Source: Dryococelus australis
Lineage: Eukaryota > Arthropoda > Insecta > Phasmatodea > Phasmatidae
Assembly: GCA_029891345.1 (NCBI GenBank)
Contig: CM056994.1
Location: 137,398,457-137,462,456, forward strand
Direction of reading: 5' to 3'
Length of the DNA stretch: 64,000 nucleotides
A model generated the notes under the pieces. The model made no database searches. It had not been told where the DNA came from and saw only the letters and a list, made by a program, of their open reading frames with translations. A program made the translations under genes and the position numbers. Numbering within the stretch: position 1 is the first letter of the stretch; every line of letters begins with the position of its first letter. This document shows, one piece after another, positions 38,101 to 49,000 of the stretch.

Positions 38101-41100
38101 CGAAAGTATTGATGTGGAAGACATTCTGTGCCGGTGAATTGCTTTCCACGGATAAGTGACGGCACTCACCAGGTGGAGGGACGGTTCCAAGGGCGAGGCC
38201 TGTGGTGTTCTCTGGGATGTCGGCTTCTGCGGCAGCGTAAATGGCATCCCACTCCTCGGCAGTGTGACGTGGGTTTGGCGTCACATACTTGTGGACGAAC
38301 TGCAGATCAGCCAAGTTGTTCACCGACTTCGCCTGGACACAAAAGTGAACAGTTGCGGTTTGCCATGCGTTTATTTGACATTCATGTATTAGACAAATCT
38401 ACTGTTAAAACTTATTAGTTACTTTTGTTACTTCCCGTCTTTAATCGGAATTAATTACGCAAAATTGAGAACTAAAAATGAATCCTACATTAATAGAAAA
38501 CGTAATACAAAATAATAATTTCTCCTCCCCCCAACCCCCGAATCAAGAAGTTTAATCGACGCACTTGACTTGAATACTCTGTGAATCAAGACCTCGCATG
38601 TCTTAAAATATTATATTTTTATTTAATTCTCTGCTTCTCTATTATGCTAGTTGGCAGTAGTGAAAGAGCGTCCTCATAATATAAGAAAACGTAACAACAT
38701 AATGTGCAAATTATGTTGCCAAATGCAGTTTCCTGCCTGTGAATATTTGCGTTCATATGTGTAAATTGTATATCCCTCTCGAAAACAAATCAGCGCTCAC
38801 AAAATTCTGGCTATAATTTCTGTATAGAAACATGTTTTTCTCTACGAATAACTAAACAATTGTTTAAAAATTGGAGTATTTGTACTAAATATTTCAATGA
38901 TGAAATATCCTCAAGTCTATACGTTTATAAGTTTATATATCCTTAGGTTTATACGTGGTTTCATAAAAGTGCTGTTTATCGTAAGGTATTTAGAACATAA
39001 TCTCATGGCAGGAATAAAAACAAAATACTTTATAAAATTTGTTATGAAGGCAGCATGCAGTGAGTGGATCAATTTAATGAATAATAGGATTTATCATTTT
39101 CCGTAAAGCAATAGCTCTAAATTAAACACTATGGTTATGCACACACATTGTGGCAACGTCTTATTTTAAACACACTGAACTCTATACACACGTAACTATC
39201 CTGAAAGCATAAAAATATTATAAAATAGAAAAATATGTCACTTACTTGCAGTGTTACAAAGCGTTCAATGTGAAATTCATGTCCCTAATAAGTTAGGATA
39301 TGGCATATTCACAACAGAAGTCATTAGATTGATTCAATTCAGACATAGTACTGTGCTTTCAGAACTTAATGAAAAGATTATTTTATTCAAGCCAGTTGCA
39401 TTTGTATACTGTAATACCAATTTTTGTGATATATTCAAAAAATTATTAAGACAAGTCGCAAAATTGTTTTTCAGAAAATTATACGTAATAAAATATTTAA
39501 TTTGGAAATGTTTAGTTTGGTATATTGTTTTTCTTTAATAATTTGGTTTTTATTATTAATCTTGGTATTTCGGTAATGCCGAACTGATGCAGTAAACTCA
39601 ATAACTAATAAATATTTTCTTTTTGAAATTTTAATTTGTAATATTATTTTGCTCGGACAAGTTTGGTCTTTTCAATTAATTTTAGTATTTTTGCAGTGCG
39701 AATCACCCTAACTAATGCAGTAAATTCAACTACTAGTAAACATTCTTCTTCTTCTCCTTCTCCCGTAAGGGTCTTCTAGGGACCACGAACCAATTTCAAT
39801 GCTTCGTAATTTGTTGTTCCGTCTTCTTTCTCCAGCGCTCCTTTATCTTCTCACTATGTATCTTTTTTCTCTCGTCGGAACATTTCGAGCCTGTTTTCTT
39901 TTCCTCCTGCCTTTGAATCCTTCCATTTTAAAACTTTTTTTTATTTCTTTCTCTGTTGCTTCTTATTCACTTATATTGTTTCTTTCCAAATATTTCTTAG
40001 CTTCCTGAATGCAGGTTGTTTTTGATTTCTTGTTCCATAGATATTTGAAGATCAATTTGTTTAACCTGTTTGCCATCCATTATACATAACAAGTAAATAT
40101 TATTTTTGATATTTTTTGTCAATTTGTACCACCAATAACGATCGGGGATCAACATCCGCTATATTGTATGCATACAATTCTGCCGCAACCTGCAGTTCAG
40201 ATTTTGTTTAAGGTTTTGCGGCACGATAAAACGATAATATTTGCATTTCAGATCTTAAAGACAATTATTATCTGACTGCTGCTCTAAGAATCATTTATAC
40301 AATGGGCCGGAACAAATATCGTTTAATTTATTTTCAGCTTTCTCAAGATTAAATCGAAAAACCAGGAAGCTGTATTAATTTGATGAATTACTATAAAATA
40401 TTTTATATATCGGGCAAAAATTTCGTTTGAAACATTTCTATCGGGACTAAAGCCAAAAAATTTATAAATATAATTTTCCGCAGATATTATATTTAGGTAG
40501 CGATTAAACGAAAGTAACCGAAATAATTTTGTGCTATCATTTGCCTTTTTAGGAATTTGTCTAACTAAAACATTTTTGAATGGTTATCTTACGAATATAT
40601 CAAAGTTATTTTTTCATATACATGAAACCATTGGATCATTTTACTACATATTTTTGCATACTATCATTTTATAAGAACTGTAACTCTTTTACATATAGGG
40701 ACTTTCATCTGTAATTACAGAAGACAATCCTCGTGAATTCATGCGATATGTGTGTTGCTTTCAGAAGTTACTTTAATGGTCTTCACCAAATTTCGCATTT
40801 GCTAAGGCTTATTAGGTCAGACAATTCTTTTCAAAATGTTTAAACTATTCTGTAGTAGCAAATAGCAAGCGTGTAACTTTGAACGGTCAAGTATGTCTCT
40901 TCCGAGAAACAGAAAGATAGTATCATAAATATTAAATTTTAGTTTTGTGCCATGTTTAAGAAACTATCAAAACGATGTCCATAAAATTAGTTACTAATTT
41001 ACGCACTTGCACGAAGAAAGAGATTGTAATATTTTTTAACTCTATTGCAATCCCGTTTAAATTATTTAAATTGCCTGCGTATACGATTGACGATACACGA

Positions 41101-43270
41101 TTATCACCAATATCCTATGCGGACGATATATTGTTTGTGAACTGAGTTTTTGAAAGTTAAGTATTATTTTCCAAATTAAAATGTCGCAGAACCTAGATGT
41201 TCATTTTTTTTTTTTTTACCTAGCAAAAGATAAGTGGTTATACAAGTAGTGTTGCGTCTTGAGACCAGCATTTATAACTATTAACCAACGAGATCATGTT
41301 TCCCGAAATGTTTTAACTGCTGAAATCATAAAATAGATTTTCTTGGACTGAAACAATTTTAAACTGCCTTATTAAATTGTATTTGGACATACATTTCTTT
41401 GTGAATATTGTATTTTAATTTCCCCCGTATATTTCTATTATAGGGTAAAAAAAAATTAAGTTTACAAAATGGCCTATGTAATAAATGTGTTTGTTATGCT
41501 TTTGTCTCAGAAGAAAGTGTGCTTTTACAGCATGAAAAACATTCCTCTGAAGACCGAAAGCTGTAGCACTGAAATGTAGTTATACCCATATAATAACCCT
41601 GTTAAGAAATTATGTTGTTATAATACAGTTAAGTTATGTTGTTGTGTCCTCCCTGTGTTGGCAACTAGTTTCAAACCTCGTGATAAGGCCAGGGCTATTG
41701 AAAACCCCTAAAGGCGATATTACACGGTTCCAGATCTCCTGAAGTCTTCTGCAAGGTCTGCTATAACGACCATTATACCAGCTAGTATAACACCCATTAT
41801 AGCATTTGTCGTCTTGTGCGCCCACTTTTTATAACAGGTTTCGTAATAGGTCCTGTTCAGTTTTCTGTGGCAATTTCTTTATCAGCTTCTGTACCTGGCA
41901 AACCACATTGCAGTATCAGAACGTAGAGCCCTCCCCGTAGCCACTGCGTTCATTGAAACGACTTGACGGAAAAACAAAAAAGGCGCTTACATCTTCATTA
42001 CACTTTCGTGAGGTTGAAAATCATTAAAATGAATTTATAATTCAACCAAATTGGAAAATATATAACCACAATCACTTTATATTCATAATAGAAAACTTCG
42101 TATATTTAAAAAAATAGAATGTAAACGATGAAAATATAATAGGAGCTATATCGCATCTGGAACTAGGATTACATTTAATATATTTAAACAAGCGCTAGAT
42201 GGTAGCACTGTTGAGAAGTAGAATGCCACGATTTCAAGTGTTAATTATGGATGCGAGTTCGAAACTACTTTGGCCACTTCCTTTTCCGGAAATGCTGAAT
42301 TTAAAATGTTACTCGATATGTAAAGAATAAGATTTATTTATTTTGTAATTATTTTAATATTGTCGTCAATAATAAAAAAATGAATAACTCTTGAACTCCC
42401 GGAAAACAACATTACCATTTTCAAATATTGAATAAAACTACATCAGTTCGAAATGAATTGATCTAAAGGCCAACGGTAATATATAAATATTAAGATATGC
42501 TACCTATAATTTTAATGGACTTGCACAAGTACTGACTAGCAGTTGTACGTTTGCGGTAAATTTTTACTACAAACCACCCACCGAGTGTGTTACACGCTAT
42601 ACGCCAAATTCTGTCGTGTAATAAGAATCTTGCATACTGGCTCGAAAAGCAGCTGGTATACCGACTCATGCACCACGCCTTATAGTAGCTCGTACCAGAA
42701 CAAGTACGGCAGCAGGTATAGAGTATCCCATGGGAAAATAATTTCTCTGTACCTACTTCCCAGCTTTGATGCTCAACGATTCGAACCTTTTACGCCCCTT
42801 AAAAAAAGATGGACTTCAAGTACCATGTATATCATCAAATTTCTGTATATTGTTATGTTAATAGCAAAACTTCTTATACTTAGCTATAATTTTATGAAAA
42901 TTATTCGATTTGTTTTTCTCAAGACAAAATAGATTTAATCATATTGTGCACAATAACTTCTAAAAGGTACAATAATCATTAAGCATACACACATCTGGAA
43001 CACAGAACTGAAATTTTGTACGAAAGAACTTAAAATAAAATCTGGAAGCCGGGTCAAGCGCCCTTGTTACCCGGTCCCCAGAGATTTTGTCGCGTCCTCA
43101 CGGTGGTTCTGGGTAAGACTTGCACGCATGTTAAATTCAGAGACTACAGAATATAGTTACATGTAAAGTCTTTGTGTGTTACAAAGTGAAGTAAAACTAT
43201 CTTTGAAAGCTACTTTTATGATTACCTGCGCCACCGCTGCGAAGATTACCAGTACCGAAATAACTTTCAT
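27166..43270 (-). CDS. Chymotrypsin-like S1 serine protease precursor (7 exons)
   Basis: Joining 43270-43226, 38332-38170, 36898-36727, 34780-34614, 32893-32795, 29696-29557 and 27339-27166 gives one 320-codon frame with GT-AG introns and matching phases at every junction. Residues 1-16 are a signal peptide ending AQA; 17-82 form an acidic propeptide with one N-glycosylation sequon (Asn57); trypsin-type cleavage after Arg82 frees IIGG. The triad is His123 (TAAHC), Asp169 (NDIGLL) and Ser265 (GDSGGP). Ser259 at pocket position 189, Gly287 (216) and Ala298 (226) predict chymotrypsin-like specificity for large hydrophobic residues. Disulfides: 108-124, 237-251, 261-291. The mature enzyme has 237 residues, the usual size. 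Oddities are the long propeptide and Phe where Trp is usual (SGFGR, SFG). As a family such enzymes are secreted digestive endopeptidases, often of the midgut; tissue is inferred. Confidence 0.95.
27482..27543. repeat. (TA)n/(AAAT)n compound microsatellite in intron 6
   Basis: A run of AT, then AAAT units, then AT again. Confidence 0.9.
29050..29290 (+). repeat. G+C-rich insert in intron 6, possible SINE
   Basis: A 240-base G+C-richer patch interrupts A+T-rich intron. It begins GACGGCCCCATGGGAGTGGG and has a TGATCTCGGACTAA segment. I see no clear A/B boxes, so its nature is open. Confidence 0.3.
29557..29696 (-). CDS. Protease exon 6: C168-C182 loop and S1 pocket floor
   Basis: A long pyrimidine tract precedes the acceptor CAG|CCAAC, and the donor is AAC|GTGAGT. 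It encodes residues 217-262 with Cys237, Cys251 and GRSPCN, which places Ser259 at chymotrypsin position 189. Confidence 0.95.
31508..31770 (-). mobile_element. tRNA-derived SINE in intron 5, copy 3
   Basis: On the minus strand it starts GGAGCCGCGGTAATTT, with TTTAGTGGTTAGACTGC as A box and CGGGTTCGTTTTCC as B box. The body TGGTCAGCGTGTTTTC, GCATTCCTGTGCTGCTCC and GGCTCTCAAGAT matches copies 1 and 2. It lies in the same orientation as the host gene. Confidence 0.8.
31856..31923. repeat. (TA)n microsatellite in intron 5
   Basis: About 68 bases of pure alternating T and A. Confidence 0.95.
32795..32893 (-). CDS. Protease exon 5: interdomain segment
   Basis: The acceptor is TTTTGCAG|ACACC and the donor CAGTG|GTGAGT. 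It encodes [16 protein letters not shown] through SGFGRVNS, matching the P-I-RLP...GWGR region of S1 proteases, with Phe210 replacing the usual Trp141. Confidence 0.95.
34614..34780 (-). CDS. Protease exon 4: catalytic Asp
   Basis: The acceptor is GCGTGCAG|GGTATC and the donor TCCA|GTGAGT. It encodes residues 128-182 plus split codons at both ends, including [18 protein letters not shown] with Asp169. Confidence 0.95.
35076..35160. repeat. (TA)n plus (GA)n compound microsatellite in intron 3
   Basis: Pure TA to 35119 is followed by GAGA/CAGAGA units to about 35157. Confidence 0.9.
36727..36898 (-). CDS. Protease exon 3: activation site and catalytic His
   Basis: The acceptor is GTGTTCAG|AGGATG and the donor TCTGG|GTAAGC. 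It covers Glu70 to Gly127, with PAER|IIGG activation, the C42-C58-type disulfide (Cys108, Cys124), CGGSLIS and TAAHC carrying His123. Confidence 0.95.
38170..38332 (-). CDS. Protease exon 2: propeptide
   Basis: The acceptor is TTTTGTGTCCAG|GCG and the donor CCTG|GTGAGT, leaving phase 1. It encodes residues 16-69 and the first base of Glu70: an acidic stretch rich in Ala, Glu and Asp with a [16 protein letters not shown] segment and a closing PPP. The segment probably folds as helix and keeps the zymogen inactive. This exon is the unusual part of the gene, since many midgut chymotrypsins have propeptides of only 10-30 residues. Confidence 0.9.
38333..43225 (-). other. Protease intron 1, mostly unique A+T-rich sequence
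   Basis: This 4.9-kb first intron separates the signal exon from the propeptide exon. It contains a pyrimidine-rich segment at 39735-40030 whose minus strand is rich in Lys/Arg codons and may be the tail of a non-LTR element, and G+C-richer patches near 41690-41960 and 42590-42740. No further exon of the protease could be placed here; all phases are already satisfied. Confidence 0.6.
43226..43270 (-). CDS. Protease exon 1: start codon and signal peptide
   Basis: It encodes [15 protein letters not shown] and ends CAG|GTAATC at a codon boundary. The ATG is the first after a TATA box and starts the only frame that splices into the protease. The sequence has the short basic start, hydrophobic core and small residues of a secretory signal, cleaved most likely after Ala16 in the next exon. 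Confidence 0.9.
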
Positions 43271-43318
43271 GGTGTATAAGGAGCAAGGTTATTTGACCGA
43301 CACGAGACCTCGGAACAT

Positions 43319-43326
43319 CTTTTATA
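43319..43326 (-). promoter_or_regulatory. TATA box of the protease gene
   Basis: TATAAAAG on the minus strand begins 56 bases before the ATG. A start near the A at 43294 (GGTCAAAT), about 32 bases downstream, would give a 5' UTR of about 24 bases. Confidence 0.75.
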
Positions 43327-43363
43327 AGCAAAAATTCTCCGAGGGGAACCACCAGACTTTTAA

Positions 43364-43550
43364 TTATCAAGACTATACGATTTATCTACATTTATATCGA
43401 TACTTGATTTTACAATTCGGTTTGTGCTTCCCGCACTTTATCTGATTGCCAATGAAATATTAATTTTTTTTTTATAAAATAATTTGTTGCACATCAGTTT
43501 GTTACTGGTCACGTGATTGATAGCTCTTCATATCTGAAGTGTACTTATCT
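43364..43550 (-). promoter_or_regulatory. Cluster of GATA-factor motifs upstream of the protease
   Basis: WGATAR motifs on the minus strand occur at 43364-43369 (TGATAA), 43382-43387 (AGATAA), 43438-43443 (AGATAA) and 43545-43550 (AGATAA). GATA factors drive midgut genes in insects, so this fits a digestive protease, but A+T-rich DNA yields such motifs by chance too. Confidence 0.45.
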
Positions 43551-44650
43551 TACGAAACCTTTTATTTATTCAGTGACATTTATAGAAAAATTATCTGATT
43601 ATATTTTCAAGAAAAACAACGGTACAAATAAGATATTTTAGAATGCATTCATAATTATGAGACTTTGAACATACTTACCTTAATGTTTTGCAGGCAGTAA
43701 AAAAACCTGCTGCTAATTAATATTTTTGACCTAAATTAAGCCTCTTTGTGGATTTAAATATGCAACGTAATTATCTGTGCATTTCACAGTTCATCACGTC
43801 CACACATTTAAGACACTCTAAAGTAGCCACAGATAAGTATATGCATACCGCTCCACCTGAACTTTGTGATGTTTAGAATTTTTGGTGATATTTTCTAAAA
43901 ATATCTACAAAGGAACAAGGCATGGGAGTGGAAGAAGTGGCGACACCCTTGAATGTAATTATTTACTTGTTTCTGATATTTTATTTATGTAAGTAACACA
44001 AAATATAATAAATACTGCTTGTAATCTAAATGTAACATGGACAATCAATTTAATTATTGCTTGATGTATGCTTTCCAGGTGATTCGTTTAACCTGAAACT
44101 ACGGAATATTGATAAATAGATACGTCGCACGATAGTTCATTACCGTAAAAAGTAGTTAAACGCCCCCCTTATAAAAGTGAAAAAAAGATATAAGGAGATA
44201 GTGTGATGTTTTGGGGGGGGGGGGGGGAGCAGGAAGATAAAATTTGAAATGGGAAACCAAATGATTTATTTTATAAATGGATTCTACGTAAATACAAATG
44301 AAATATTTATTATATACACGTTTTGCGATTCATTGTAGATGGCGCTACAAGCGATCCCAAGTACACTAACATTGGTTACATCAGTTGTATGAAGACACAT
44401 TTTGTTCCAGTAGAAATTCGCAATACAATCTGCCACGTTAAGGTCTTAAATATGTTGTTCGACCTATGTTATATGACGCGACAGGCATCCAGATGTAGTT
44501 AAGATTCTAATATTTTTCGAAAGCAATCCGCATATTATAATATTCAGCGTTGAATGAACGTAACATTTAAGATTCGAATCATGAAGAAGTAAGTGGCCTC
44601 TCACAATCATGGGGATTGTATTCAGTGAGTCTTTTTGCTTCTCAACTTTG
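43551..44650. other. Upstream spacer, no gene seen
   Basis: It includes a 15-base G run at 44213-44227. No exon or RNA is recognisable. Confidence 0.4.
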
Positions 44651-44654
44651 TGGT

Positions 44655-44900
44655 GCGTAATCTTAATATTTGAAATTAAGGCCTCTAGCTTCAATACATT
44701 TAGCAACCCGAGTTTTTAATGATAGTACACAATGTAAAAGTGCGTCTCCTACAATTTGTGTTGAAGAATTTCAGAATTGTTAGATTATGTCGTCTCAGGT
44801 TTATGGCAATTAGAGACACACGTTAATTTTGAGGAGACCCCAAAAAATAAATCTGGCGACCTAAGACCTTGCGATTTGACAGGTACCTCTACCGATCCAG
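44655..44900 (-). pseudogene. Mariner/Tc1-type transposase C-terminal relic
   Basis: The minus strand reads WIGRGTCQIARS-stop-VARFIFWGLLK, matching the WIGRGGP...RSPDLTPLDFFLWGxLK signature of IS630/Tc1/mariner-like DDE transposases in insects. The later part (KTRVAKCIEARGLNF) fits the RCxxCIxxxGxxFE ending of the same family. Stops and small indels disable it. The signature is from my knowledge of the family. Confidence 0.6.
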
Positions 44901-45239
44901 TTACCATTATAATTGTGGTCTAATATAATGCATACTGCTGCATAATGTGTTGGACAGCCATCATGTTCCCAATTAGCAAACCAAAAGCAGTTAACAGTTG
45001 GCTAGCTGAGGGCAGTAGTGGTGGCAAACCTTCGCATTATTGATGTCAGCATTTCTTATATGGCTGACAATCAGGTCATATAAACCAAATTGATATTGCG
45101 AATTTTTTAAATAACCATAATATGGGCCAATGATCTCACAATTATCGTTATATTAAAAAATAAATACTGTAGAAAAGACAGACAATAACTGAAATGCTAA
45201 CTGTTACTTACTACTGTGTAAATATTACCAGAAAACTAA

Positions 45240-45560
45240 TCGATCATTTATGGCATACTGCTTGTTGTTAACTGCTGGGGAGATACACGTAGCAAACTTA
45301 TGGGCCAATCATGGCATTCAACTGTTTCTTACTGCCACGGACGTATTAGCAGCATGTTAATGGACCACTTATGGCATGCCTACTGTTGTTTACTGCTGGG
45401 GAGATAATAGCAGCATGATTAGGGACCTTTTGTGGTATGAAAATGGTTGATATTTACTGACGAAATGTTATCAGCAAACTTATGTGCCATTTATGGCATG
45501 TCAATAGTTACTGCTGGGTTCATATCACTGATAATTTCATGGGCCATTTATGGCATGCCG
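45240..45560 (+). repeat. Diverged tandem units with TTATGGCATGCC and ACTGCTGGGG
   Basis: Units of roughly 80-90 bases repeat TTACTGCTGGGGAGATA..AGCA..TTATGGGCCATTTATGGCATGCC about four times. Related units recur at 48520-49000. Confidence 0.6.
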
Positions 45561-45829
45561 ACTGTGAAATAGCAAGTAGCATTTGTGAATTCACTTGAGT
45601 TTGTTTTGTTTAATGCATATATGAATTTAAATAATCAAAATTATAGGAAAAAATAGTTTCTGATCTGTAAAAAGTAACAAATGATTTATTTTGAATTTTA
45701 AATACCGTTTAAAAGTAGGCCAAATGTAAAATACTAGTCTTTGAAACAAAACACAGATATCCCGGCGTTGACTAGAGATAATATAATAATTTGTATCTGT
45801 AACAAGCTAATATCAATGTAGCAAACCAC

Positions 45830-46268
45830 ATATGTCCCATTGATGGTTTAGAGTCGGATGCCAACATGGCAAACAGTTGGCCAACAGCTTGCATGTACCC
45901 GGCACCATTGCTGGCCCTGAAGTGGCACCACTAACCAGCTATACTCTTGCACATAATTGGCCCAGATGTGGTGAACAAGAATGGACCATGCATGACCCAT
46001 ATGCTGACAACAGCGATGGCCCATCAATGCACCATTTAAGAGCCATCAGATGGCCTAGTGATGTCTATCCATGCTTTCACCGTACGCCTAATTGTATATC
46101 TAAAAATAATTATTCTTACCATCAATATAAATTTTCCTTTAGCTTTAATTCCCACTACTTCACTATTAAAAACAAAATAAGATATGAAAATCTTATACTT
46201 ACGATTCCAGGAGAGGTGGCGTGAACCTACACCCCTTGCATTGACAGCCAAGCACGCTAACTATTACT
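45830..46268 (-). mobile_element. tRNA-headed repeat, inverted-pair member 1
   Basis: On the minus strand it starts near TTAGCGTGCTTGGCTGTCAA, with a B-box-like GTAGGTTCACGCCACC, and runs outward to about 45830. It is the reverse complement of 49735-50160 along its whole length, sharing for example GCAAACAGTTGGCCAACAGC and CCTACACCCCTTGCATTGA. The frame at 45877-46224 is a by-product. Confidence 0.65.
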
Positions 46269-47600
46269 AACCTGTGTATTCTTACATTTAGATGAAATAA
46301 TTTAGAATATATCCCTACTTGAATAATTAACAAACACTAATATAATATAAAGATCACCCATTATTTCATAGCCTTAAAACTGACCATGCGAACAAATCAG
46401 TTTTTGAAATGATACAGGTAAAAAAAGTACTGTCGTTGATAGAAATCTTCCTACACGAATCGCGATATTAACCCAAAAACTAGCACTGAATGTATTATTT
46501 TGCAGTAGGTAAGTCACCTGGATATAATTAATCTGTTTTGAAATGCAGTCGCCTGTTACAAATATTTTAACGATGTGAAACCACAAATGCCCCTAAATGT
46601 TAATTTTTATTGATGATCAAATAAGGTTTTATTAACATCTCATTTTATTTATATGCAGTAATATATGGAAAACATTAAATATATCAAATTATTCAACACC
46701 AAGCACTGTATTTACAGCATTTTGTCATTGATATTTCGGTCATTATATATTTACAAATAATTTATAATTATATAATACACACATTTTTACATATGCATGT
46801 GTGTGTAGTTTGAAGAACCTGTTTGCGAAAAGTGGGAGCCATTAAAAATTTCCATAATCAACCAAATTCCTTAAGACGTAGTATTTCCATCTACGAGAGT
46901 TATGCAAAGATATTTAATGTGAATTAAGATAATAGCATGACCTCAGATTTATTGAGTATCTTTCTATTTAGCTTTTCCAAGCAATGCTTTACCTTAAATT
47001 GTACTTTCTTAGGTTGCATGAACTAAGATGGTAACATTAGTGGAGGTGCCTAACATTTTCATCCTCTACTTGCATAATGTACCTGTCAATTTTGCTTGCC
47101 TTATATTTGCCTTGCTCTGTACTATGCTTATGAATGTTTTAATGACGCTTAGTTTTGGGGATACTAAGAGTGCAGTAGAGTGTTAAATTTTACTAACAGT
47201 GTCAGCTATCACACGGCACGTTCGACTTACAACAAAATTTGTCAACAAGTGTAATTATCAAGGTCGCATAGATAACTCTATGTATATTGGGCGAAGTTAA
47301 ATAACAATTAACTGTGTATTTTAAAAAATAACAGCATACTTATACAAAATTAAATCATTGTTTGCATCCACAGTGCAATTATTTAAAACCAAATTATGAT
47401 TTATATCACAAAGTAGGCAAGCGATACAACATAAGGAACTATATACCACAACAAGATTAATTTTCCTAATTGAAAATGTAGATTAACATTTACAAGAAAT
47501 TCAAATTTTAATTTCACAGTTATAGCTATTCTAAGCATATTACAAGAGGCGTAATATATATATATATAACTGAAGATAAATGTTTAACTCCTACCCAAGC
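46269..47600. other. A+T-rich spacer, no gene seen
   Basis: No domain found. The 5' part of the plus-strand gypsy element, including any LTR, should lie here, but I could not delimit it. Confidence 0.3.
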
Positions 47601-47602
47601 TT

Positions 47603-48514
47603 ATGATGAAGTTGAGCAAAACTTACGATGATATTGACTGTTTTAGCATCCGGTATGACAAGAGTAAATTAGACTGTCAGCATAATTATATTAATATTCA
47701 ATCATATCTTGCATTGTACATTAATTTCAGCGCAGAAAGCTTACTACAAACAGAAATCGCCGACCCACAACCACTTAAGGTAACTATTAAAAAATCAAAT
47801 AAGATTCCTGAAATTTTAGGAGCTGTAGGGCAGGATATTGATGACCTTTTAAATCAGTACTTTGCAGTAAATTATATAAATAACTGGGATGAGGCAGCAA
47901 GGTGTTAACCTATAAAATTTTCTTTCGCAGGAACAGCAAAGAGAACGTGCGAAAATGCAGTACAGAACAGGACAGCTAATTATGTGGGAAGAAATAGTAA
48001 GTAATTTGGAAATACTTTCTCACACATTGACAACATGGTAAAATATAGGCAGCTATTGTATACAGAAAAAAAAGTAGAAATTTCCTAATCGCCTATTAAA
48101 GATATGTTGTACTATAACAGAGAGTGCAATCCTAATCTATCAGAGGCCGAATTTGTAGTGATAGTTGAGAAGTCTTTGTTTCCACCAGTAGCAGATAAAA
48201 TAATAGATCTGGATAATGATATAGTGGAACCACTCAGTAATCTCAAACGAGTTGAGTTAGCATTAAAAAACTATAATGACGCTATTATCACATGTTCCCC
48301 TTGCCATGAAACAGATAAAATACATAGCGAAACAACTAAATTGAAGGAGGAAATTACAAAACTGACACAAGCTACGCCACAGTATCAAGAAGTTCAGAAA
48401 TACACATATACGTACAATTACAGCACTCAAACGTCCACCTTTCAGTACAGGGGTAAATACCCAATAAATAGGTGTACTGGTTACAGTAGGCAGAATGATG
48501 ACATCCCATCATAA
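47603..48514 (+). pseudogene. Gag remnant of plus-strand gypsy element D
   Basis: Two frames, 47603-47908 and 48104-48514, separated by a frameshifted stretch, look like Ty3/gypsy Gag. The first ends INNWDEAARC like the start of a capsid. The second reads RECNPNLSEAEF...VEKSL, a charged helical region, and then NLKRVELALKNYND, the usual end of the capsid before nucleocapsid. No zinc knuckle follows because another repeat begins at about 48520. Confidence 0.55.
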
Positions 48515-48519
48515 TGGTA

Positions 48520-49000
48520 ACAACCCATTTAGCAAGCCACAAATGGCCGACTGGTTATACTGCTGGCACTGCTGGATGACTGGTGGCACTGAATACAATT
48601 TATACAAATACAAATGTTCCTTTTATGGCACACTGCTGGCCACAGGACACTTGGTATGCCATAAATGGCACATTAATGGGATGTAGAATGGAATGAAACT
48701 GACGACTGAGAGTGGGTATACTGCCAATAATCCACAGATGGCTTGCCAACTGTATTCCAGAACTAGCAGCACTTAACTTATCCATTTTTGGGCAATTTAT
48801 GGAACTTCACTATAGTGTTTCGCGCACTTCAGACGACCGACTGTGGTTTTACTGACGGCATTGCTCGATTACTGCTGGCCCAGAAAACTTATGGGTCTAC
48901 ACAACTGGACAAACTATGGTTTTACTGCTGGCACCAAGACACTTGGCATGCCATTTATGACCCACTGATGAAATGTTGATGGAAATTAAACAGATGGTTT
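48520..49000 (+). repeat. Second array of the ACTGCTGGC/GGCATGCCATTTATGG repeat
   Basis: ATACTGCTGGCACTGCTGG, GGCACACTGCTGGCC, TTACTGCTGGCCCAG and TTACTGCTGGCACCAAG recur, each followed by a CTTGG(T/C)ATGCC and TAAATGGC/TTTATG segment. It directly follows the gag remnant. Confidence 0.55.

Noticed and set aside
41716-42660. ATTACACG motifs in opposite orientation as ends of a small DNA transposon in intron 1
   Set aside because: Only about nine bases agree (TATTACACG at 41716 side and inverted near 42605). This is too short to call terminal repeats without further copies.
45877-46224. 115-codon plus-strand frame
   Set aside because: It lies wholly within the inverted tRNA-headed repeat, and the partner copy has a similar but broken frame; it is repeat sequence.
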